Below, one piece after another: positions 58,816 to 64,000 of a stretch of 64,000 nucleotides of DNA. The translations under genes and the position numbers were made by a program. The notes below the pieces were generated by a model that did not search any database, was not told where the DNA came from, and saw only the letters and a program-made list of their open reading frames with translations. Each line of letters begins with the position of its first letter. The first letter of the stretch is position 1. The stretch lies in assembly GCF_035961655.1 (NCBI RefSeq), contig NZ_CP108393.1, positions 1,674,001 to 1,738,000 of the forward strand, written 5' to 3'. The stretch comes from Streptomyces sp. NBC_01317. Lineage in GTDB: Bacteria; Actinomycetota; Actinomycetes; Streptomycetales; Streptomycetaceae.

Positions 58816-59622
58816 TTGTTGCGACGCATCAACGGTACGGCGCTCATCATCGCGGCACTGGTCGCCACGGTCGGGGCGCTGGCCTTCCCCGTCTGGTCGT
58901 ACGCCGAACGTTCAGGTACGGGCCAGGCCAACCTCAACGCGTCGAGCGTGTCGACCCAGTGGGGGCCACTCTCGGCGACCGACCGTGACTTCCTGATACG
59001 GGTGCGGCTGGCCGGGCTCTGGGAGCTGCCGGCCGGCCAGCAAGCCATCGAACGCGCCCCCAGCCAGGCGATCAAGGAGTGCGGTGACCACCTGGTGGTC
59101 GGTCACGCGGACCTCGACAAGCGGGCCCGTGACGTGGCGGCGAAGCTCGGCGTGGAGCTGCCCAACCAGCCCAACGACCAGCAGCAGGGCTGGCTCAGGG
59201 AGCTGTCGGCCGCGACCGGCAGGGACTACGAGATCAAGTTCGCCAATCTGCTGCGCGCCGCGCACGGAAAGGTCTTCTCGCTGGTCGCGCAGGTCAGGAA
59301 CAGCACGCGGAACACGCTGATACGGCAGCTGGCCAGCGACGCCAACCAGACGGTCCTGGACCACATCACCATGCTCGAAGCCACCGGGCTGGTCGACTTC
59401 GACGCCATCGCCAACCAGGCGGCGGGCGCGGCGACCGCCAGCCCCACGGGACCGCCGCCGCCGGACGGCAACCTCCCGCCGTCGCCGTCGGCCGTGGTGC
59501 CGACCGGGGACGACCAGTCCTTCACGTCCCGGCCCTCGACGGGCCCCGGAGCGCCGACGGCGATCAACACCAACCGTCCGGCGCCGGAGACCGGGGAGAG
59601 CCCGGCCGGGGAGAGCCCGTGA
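58816..59622 (+). CDS. Secreted DUF4142 protein
   Basis: 268-aa exported protein with an N-terminal signal or anchor (ALIIAALVATVGALAFPVW) and a DUF4142 ferritin-like helical domain (DRDFLIRVRLAGLWELPAGQQAIERA, HLVVGHADLDKRARDVAAKLGVELP). The last 70 residues are Pro/Thr/Ser/Gly-rich. TTG 58816 is supported by GGGAGG at 58803-58808, seven bases upstream; a second TTG follows directly. Function unknown; possibly a cell-envelope stress protein. Confidence 0.85.
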   Translation: MLRRINGTALIIAALVATVGALAFPVWSYAERSGTGQANLNASSVSTQWGPLSATDRDFLIRVRLAGLWELPAGQQAIERAPSQAIKECGDHLVVGHADLDKRARDVAAKLGVELPNQPNDQQQGWLRELSAATGRDYEIKFANLLRAAHGKVFSLVAQVRNSTRNTLIRQLASDANQTVLDHITMLEATGLVDFDAIANQAAGAATASPTGPPPPDGNLPPSPSAVVPTGDDQSFTSRPSTGPGAPTAINTNRPAPETGESPAGESP

Positions 59623-59755
59623 GAAGGGTGGGACAGCCGTAACCCCGGAACCTCAAATCAACCTCTGAACGTCCCCCTTCGCGGGTTCGCCGTCGTCCGG
59701 CGGGGCCATTACTCCTGCACCGCAACTGGTCGCGGGAGTGCGGAGGGGGATTTTC

Positions 59756-61510
59756 ATGAACGGCAACGGCACACCGGGCAAGGGCAACGGCACACCACAG
59801 CTGGGGATGGGGATCGGCTGGCGTCCGGAGATCGCGGACGCGATCGAAGGGCTGTCCGGCGTCGACTGGGTCGAGGCGGTCGCGGAGAACATCTGCCCGG
59901 GGCATCTGCCCGACGCGCTGGTCCGGCTCAGGGAACGCGGGGTCACCGTCGTTCCGCACGGTGTCTCGCTCGGCCTGGGCGGCGCGGACCGGCCCGACGT
60001 ACAGCGGCTGGCGGACCTCGCGGCCCGGGCGGAGGCGCTGGGCGCCCCGCTGGTCACGGAACACATCGCGTTCGTACGGGCCGGCGGGGCGCTCACGGCG
60101 TCGCCCGTGCTGGAGGCCGGCCACCTGCTGCCGGTGCCGCGGACGTGGGACGCGCTTCGGGTGCTGTGCGAGAACGTACGCATCGCCCAGGACGCGCTGC
60201 CCGTGCCGCTCGCCGTCGAGAACATCGCGGCGCTGATCTCCTGGCCGGGCGAGGAGCTGAGCGAGGGGCAGTTCCTGGCGGAGCTGGTGGAGCGTACGGG
60301 GATACGGCTCCTCATCGACGTCGCCAACCTGCACACGAACCACGTGAACCGGGGCGAGGACCCGGTCAAGGCGCTGGACGAACTGCCGGTCGAGGCGATC
60401 GCGTACGTCCATGTCGCGGGCGGCCTGGAGCGGGACGGTGTCTGGCACGACACCCACGCCCATCCGGTGACCAAGCCCGTCCTCGACATCCTGGCGGAAC
60501 TGCGCGCCCGGGTCGCACCGCCCGGCGTACTCCTGGAACGCGACGACGACTTCCCGCCGGCGGCGGAACTGGCCGGTGAACTGACGGCGATCAGGGAGAC
60601 GATCGCGGCGGGGCCGGCCACGGCCGGCGGAGACCGGCGGCGGCCCGCCGCGGCCGGGGCCTCCGTCCCGGAGGCGCCCGTGCAGGGCGGCGCCTCCGCG
60701 GAGGGCGACGCGCGGCACTTGGCGGGCGAACCCGCACAACGCCACGCCGTGGCCGGAGCTTCCGCCCCCAAGGCGCACGCCCCGGGCAGCGGCCCGGCGA
60801 AGGGCGATGCGCGGCGCCTCGCAGGCGGAACCGCACAACGCCACGCCGTGGCCGGACCTTCCGTCCCCGGGACGCCCGCACGGGGCAGCGCGTCGGCGGA
60901 GGGCGATGCGCAGCACCTCGTTGGCGGAACCGCACAACGGCACGCTGTCGCCGGCGCCCCCGTCGCCGAGTCGCCCGACCCGGGCAGCGGCCCGGCGGAG
61001 GGCGGGGCGGCGTACGGCCGTCGCACGCTCGCCGGGCCCGTACGCGAAGTGCGGGAGGCCCCGCGCTCCGTCGAAGCCGCCGGGGACGGTGTGCGGGCGC
61101 GGGTCGCACTGGAGCAGGCCGCCCTGTTGTCGGCGCTCGTCGCGGGTACGCCCGCGCCCGAGGGGTTCGACGCGCGGCGTCTTGGGGTGCAGAGCCGGGC
61201 GCTCGCCGCCAAACGCGCCGGGGTGGTCGCCAAGCTCGCTCCGGAGCTGCCGGAGATCCTCGGCGGTGGCTACCGGGCCGCGTTCCTCGCGTACGCGCAG
61301 ATACGGCCGCTGCGCGGCGGCTACCGCCGCGACGCGCTCGACTTCGCCGAGCACCTGCTGATCGACGGGCGGCCCGAGGACGCCGCCGCCCGGCGGCGGC
61401 TGACGCTCTGGTGGAAGGACCGCGCCGCCCCGCGCCCGCCGCGGCGGGCGACCCGTCTGGTCCGTGCCGCCACCCGCGCCGCCGCCCGTGCCGTTCTCGT
61501 GAGGAAGTGA
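59756..61510 (+). CDS. DUF692/MNIO enzyme fused to SCO6045-like domain
   Basis: 584-aa fusion. Residues 15-285: TIM-barrel of the multinuclear non-heme iron-dependent oxidase family, with metal-ligand segments [72 protein letters not shown] and LLERDDDFP. Residues about 295-416: tandem 33-residue linker repeats. Residues about 445-560: SCO6045-like domain ([44 protein letters not shown]). MNIOs modify Cys or Asp in peptide precursors. ATG 59756 follows GGAGGGGG. Directly abuts the TIGR04222 gene. Confidence 0.87.
   Translation: MNGNGTPGKGNGTPQLGMGIGWRPEIADAIEGLSGVDWVEAVAENICPGHLPDALVRLRERGVTVVPHGVSLGLGGADRPDVQRLADLAARAEALGAPLVTEHIAFVRAGGALTASPVLEAGHLLPVPRTWDALRVLCENVRIAQDALPVPLAVENIAALISWPGEELSEGQFLAELVERTGIRLLIDVANLHTNHVNRGEDPVKALDELPVEAIAYVHVAGGLERDGVWHDTHAHPVTKPVLDILAELRARVAPPGVLLERDDDFPPAAELAGELTAIRETIAAGPATAGGDRRRPAAAGASVPEAPVQGGASAEGDARHLAGEPAQRHAVAGASAPKAHAPGSGPAKGDARRLAGGTAQRHAVAGPSVPGTPARGSASAEGDAQHLVGGTAQRHAVAGAPVAESPDPGSGPAEGGAAYGRRTLAGPVREVREAPRSVEAAGDGVRARVALEQAALLSALVAGTPAPEGFDARRLGVQSRALAAKRAGVVAKLAPELPEILGGGYRAAFLAYAQIRPLRGGYRRDALDFAEHLLIDGRPEDAAARRRLTLWWKDRAAPRPPRRATRLVRAATRAAARAVLVRK
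60640..61005 (+). repeat. 99-bp tandem repeats in MNIO-gene linker
   Basis: About 3.7 imperfect copies with exact 99-base spacing (CGCACAACG cores at 60733, 60832 and 60931). Each encodes 33 residues of the type [18 protein letters not shown] with flanking Pro/Ala/Ser. In-frame expansion joins the barrel to the C-terminal domain. Confidence 0.85.
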
Positions 61511-62524
61511 ATGACCATGACCGTTCTTCCCGTGGTGATCGCACTCGCGGTCGCCGTCTCCTCCGTCCTGCTGATCAGCGGTGTGGTCCGGCTCCGTGGA
61601 CGCGGCACACCCACCCCCGTCCACGACGTCCTGGAGGGCGCCTTCCTCGCCGGAGGACCCGGCCGGGTCGTGGACGCCGTGATCGCCGGGATGCAGGCCG
61701 ACGGCCGGCTGACCGTCGGCGGACCCGGCATCGTCGCGCTGCGCCCGTCCGACGCGCGCAACGCCGTCGAACTGGCCGTGATGCAGGAGCACGCCACCGC
61801 GCCCAGCGGCGCCCTGCACACACTGCGCCGCGCCGTGATGCGCGGCGAGGCCGTCCAGCGGGTCGGCGACGCGCTCGCGGCGCGCGGCCTGCTGATACCG
61901 CCGGCCGAGGCGAGGCCGTACGCGCGATGGGGGCTGATCCAGGGGATTCTGAGCGTCATCGGGGTGCCGTTCTCGTTTGTCGTGGCGGCTGTGCTGACCG
62001 TGAACTCCGACCCCGGCGACGGCCTCCCGCTGGCCCTCTTCGCCCTGCCGCCCCTGATGATCGTGAGCGCCTTCGTGGGTCTGATCTGCGCGGGCCGGGC
62101 CAGGAGCCGGCTGACCGGCGCGGGCCAGACCGCCCTCAAGGACTTCGCGCTCCGGGATCCCTCCTCCACGGACCCGGCCCGGCTGGTCGCCACCGGCGGA
62201 CTGCGGGCCCTGCCGGACGAGGAGTTGCGGCAGCAGCTGGGGGCGGCCTCGCGGGTCAGGCCCGAGGACGCCCTCCTGCCGACCGCCATCGCGACCGCGA
62301 CGGTCACGACCTGGTGCGCGGGCGCCACGCCGGGCGCCGGCTGCGGGGCGAGCACGGACCGCTCGTCGCACGGCGGGCACGGCGGGGGATGCGCCGCGAG
62401 CGGCGGCTGCGGCGGAGGAGGCTCGGACGGCGGGGCCTCCAGTTGCGGCGGCGGTTCCAGCTGCGGAGGGTCCAGCTCCAGCTGTGGTGGGGGCGGCGGG
62501 GGGTGCGGGGGCGGCGGCTCCTGA
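61511..62524 (+). CDS. TIGR04222 domain membrane protein with Cys/Gly/Ser-rich tail
   Basis: 337-aa protein. N-terminal helix TVLPVVIALAVAVSSVLLISGVV, cytosolic TIGR04222 region (FLAGGPGRVVDAVIAGMQADGRLTVGGPGIVAL), two helices near residues 145-190, a second region (LRALPDEELRQQLGAASRVRPEDALLP), then from about residue 265 a tail rich in Gly, Ser and Cys with eight Cys (WCAG, AGCG, GGCA, GGCG, SSCGG twice, SSCGG, GGCGG). ATG 61511 follows the MNIO stop with no gap. To my knowledge TIGR04222 genes habitually neighbour DUF692. The tail is the obvious candidate for modification. Confidence 0.85.
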   Translation: MTMTVLPVVIALAVAVSSVLLISGVVRLRGRGTPTPVHDVLEGAFLAGGPGRVVDAVIAGMQADGRLTVGGPGIVALRPSDARNAVELAVMQEHATAPSGALHTLRRAVMRGEAVQRVGDALAARGLLIPPAEARPYARWGLIQGILSVIGVPFSFVVAAVLTVNSDPGDGLPLALFALPPLMIVSAFVGLICAGRARSRLTGAGQTALKDFALRDPSSTDPARLVATGGLRALPDEELRQQLGAASRVRPEDALLPTAIATATVTTWCAGATPGAGCGASTDRSSHGGHGGGCAASGGCGGGGSDGGASSCGGGSSCGGSSSSCGGGGGGCGGGGS

Positions 62525-62527
62525 CCG

Positions 62528-62586
62528 GGGGGAAACGGGGGCAGGGGAACGGGGGCGGGGGGACGGGGGCGGGGGGACGGGGGCGG
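62528..62586 (+). repeat. G-run tract after TIGR04222 gene
   Basis: Five or more runs of four to six G separated by AC or GC (period about 12-14) follow the stop codon. It could form G-quadruplexes on this strand or arise by slippage. It precedes a terminator hairpin. Confidence 0.7.
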
Positions 62587-62588
62587 GA

Positions 62589-62622
62589 GCGCCCGGAGTG
62601 CGTACACGCACACTCCGGGCGC
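62589..62622 (+). terminator. Terminator hairpin after MNIO operon
   Basis: GCGCCCGGAGTG (62589-62600) and CACTCCGGGCGC (62611-62622) are perfectly complementary, with further GCGT/ACGC pairing in the loop. It closes the two-gene transcript. Confidence 0.85.
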
Positions 62623-62773
62623 TTCCGCACCCCGGGAGGTGCTCCGGAGTGACCCCACCGCGCATCGGAGTCATAGCCTCCGACACCGCCCGGCGGTCCT
62701 TGTCCCGCCCCGCCCCTCCGCCGACCCTCGGTCGTGCGGCCGGCCCCTCGGCCGCACGCACGAAGGGAACGCG

Positions 62774-64000
62774 ATGCGAGCGGTAGTGAAGTACGGGGCT
62801 CTGACCACCCTGGGCTCCCTGGTCCTGTCGGCCCTCGTCGCCGCCCCCGCGGACGGAGCGGACGGCGCCGACACCGGCGGCCCCCGGGCCACCACCCGCG
62901 AGACCCTCACCGCCGAGACGCACGGAGTGATCCGCGCCGCCGAACGGGCCGCCGACGCCGGGATCGCCTTCGGCCGCTGCCCCAAGGCGGAGATGCTGCC
63001 CGCCCCGGTCACCTGCGGCACGGTCGAGGTCCCGCTCGACTACGCCGACCCCGAAGGGCCGGCCATCAAGCTCACCGTCAGCCGGGCCCTCGCAGGCGGC
63101 AAGGCAGCCGACCGGCAGGGCGCGCTGGTCTACAACCCGGGCGGCCCCGGCGCCTCCGGCATGTACTTCCCGATGGCCGCGACCCTGCCGAAGTGGAAGC
63201 GGATCGCCGAGGCGTACGACATCGTCGGCTACGCCCCGCGCGGCGTCGGCCGCTCCGCCCCGCTCTCCTGCCAGGACCCGGCGGACTTCGCCAAGGCGCC
63301 GTCCCCGTCCCCCACGCACCCCTCGGAGTCGTACAAGAGGGAGCGGATCGCCGAGGCGCAGGCGTACGCGCTGGGCTGCGCCCGCAGCGCGGGACCGGCC
63401 CTGCGGCACTACACCTCGCTGAACAACGCCCGTGACCTCGACGTGCTGCGCGCGGCGCTCGGCGAGAAGAAGCTCACCTTCATGGGCGCCTCGTACGGCA
63501 CGTACTTCGGCGCGCTGTACGCCTCGCTCTTCCCGTCGCACGTCCGGCGCATGGTCTTCGACTCGGCGGTCGACCCCGACCCCCGGCAGATCTGGTACGG
63601 CAACAACCTCGACCAGTCACGGGCGTTCGAGCGGCGCTGGGCCGACTTCCGTACCTGGGTGGCCAAGCACGACACGACGTACCACCTGGGCACCGACGCC
63701 GAGCAGGTGACGCGCAGTTACGAGCGGGTGCGCGCCAGGGTCGCGCACGAGCCGGCGGGCGGGACGGTCGGTCCCGCGCAGCTGCACGCGGCGATGCTCG
63801 GGGCCGGGTACTACGACGACTACTGGGTGATGCGCGCCACGGCGCTCTCCGAGTACCTGAAGGGCAACGAGAAGCCGCTGGTCGAGCAGGCGGCCCCGAG
63901 GGAGGGGGCCGCCGCGGAGGGCGAGAACGGCAACGCCGTCTACACGGCCGTCGAGTGCAACGACGCGCCCTGGCCCACGGAGTGGCGGGTCTGGGACCGC
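62774..64000 (+). CDS. Secreted alpha/beta hydrolase, tripeptidyl aminopeptidase-like (3' truncated)
   Basis: 409 residues visible; the window ends inside the gene. Signal peptide YGALTTLGSLVLSALVAAPADGA. Mature part matches actinomycete SlpD/TAP-type proline-iminopeptidase-like enzymes: CGTVEVPLDYADPEG, LVYNPGGPGASGMYF (oxyanion HGGPG-type), APRGVGRSAPLSCQ, nucleophile LTFMGASYGTYFGALYASLFP (G-x-S-x-G). The C-terminal TAP domain with the acid and His begins near the edge (VECNDAPWP). Removes N-terminal tripeptides outside the cell in relatives. ATG 62774 follows GAAGGGAA. Confidence 0.9.
   Translation, partial: MRAVVKYGALTTLGSLVLSALVAAPADGADGADTGGPRATTRETLTAETHGVIRAAERAADAGIAFGRCPKAEMLPAPVTCGTVEVPLDYADPEGPAIKLTVSRALAGGKAADRQGALVYNPGGPGASGMYFPMAATLPKWKRIAEAYDIVGYAPRGVGRSAPLSCQDPADFAKAPSPSPTHPSESYKRERIAEAQAYALGCARSAGPALRHYTSLNNARDLDVLRAALGEKKLTFMGASYGTYFGALYASLFPSHVRRMVFDSAVDPDPRQIWYGNNLDQSRAFERRWADFRTWVAKHDTTYHLGTDAEQVTRSYERVRARVAHEPAGGTVGPAQLHAAMLGAGYYDDYWVMRATALSEYLKGNEKPLVEQAAPREGAAAEGENGNAVYTAVECNDAPWPTEWRVWDR

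Overview
The window is chromosomal DNA of a Streptomyces or close relative. Evidence: very high GC with G/C third positions in nearly every gene, GTG/TTG starts with GGAGG-type ribosome sites, only three in-frame TTA (bldA-type) codons found by eye, and many actinomycete-only families (SAV2148-type HEPN protein, XRE/DUF397 pair, mycothiol-type DsbA protein, DUF1707-FHA, TIGR04222 membrane protein). It mixes core metabolism with accessory and mobile pieces. No rRNA, tRNA or CRISPR array was seen.

Layout. 1-3.5 kb: end of a sulfur-assimilation operon (sulfonate/taurine-type ABC transporter ssuA-B-C plus a sirohydrochlorin chelatase). 3.5-6.3 kb: leftward housekeeping genes (DsbA-like oxidoreductase, ketopantoate reductase-like enzyme, NTF2-like protein, DUF1697). 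6.5-10.2 kb: MMPL exporter facing an OleD-type macrolide glycosyltransferase. 10.2-13.3 kb: leftward sugar ABC importer operon, one permease carrying a TTA codon. 13.5-16.5 kb: APH-like kinase, DnaQ-type exonuclease, HEPN protein. 16.8-31 kb: glycogen/trehalose block glgX, treY, treZ; treY is closed by an IS5-family insertion at its stop codon, and an atypical cytochrome P450, a membrane M48 peptidase with its coupled partner, and an FHA protein lie between treY and treZ. 31-33.2 kb: an abaA/whiJ-like regulatory locus (ATP-binding anti-sigma-like protein, recombinase-like protein without its catalytic serine, XRE regulator, DUF397) with TTA codons in two genes. 33.3-43.3 kb: Xaa-Pro peptidase-like protein, RlpA-ricin secreted protein, MmyB-type regulator with divergent SDR, small kinase, VOC protein and an orphan 'GTPase-associated protein 1'-type protein. 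43.4-47.7 kb: msrB, murC and RibD-like reductase. 47.8-50.5 kb: an MmyB-type regulator and an alpha/beta hydrolase separated by a second copy of the same IS. 50.5-59.6 kb: ricin-domain secreted protein, zapE, osmC, PhoX-type protein, a 178-bp palindromic MITE, lipoprotein deacetylase, AIM24, PTH2-like and DUF4142 proteins. 59.7-62.6 kb: a DUF692/MNIO enzyme fused to an SCO6045-like domain, followed with zero spacing by a TIGR04222 membrane protein ending in a Cys/Gly/Ser tail. The window ends inside a secreted tripeptidyl-aminopeptidase-like hydrolase.

Most notable: (1) the MNIO/TIGR04222 pair, a candidate peptide-tail modification system; (2) two 914-bp IS copies, apparently identical, in inverted orientation 25.4 kb apart; (3) a MITE family with one full and two partial copies; (4) an unexplained 110-120-bp dispersed intergenic repeat in two copies; (5) TTA codons concentrated in the whiJ-like locus and in a sugar importer.
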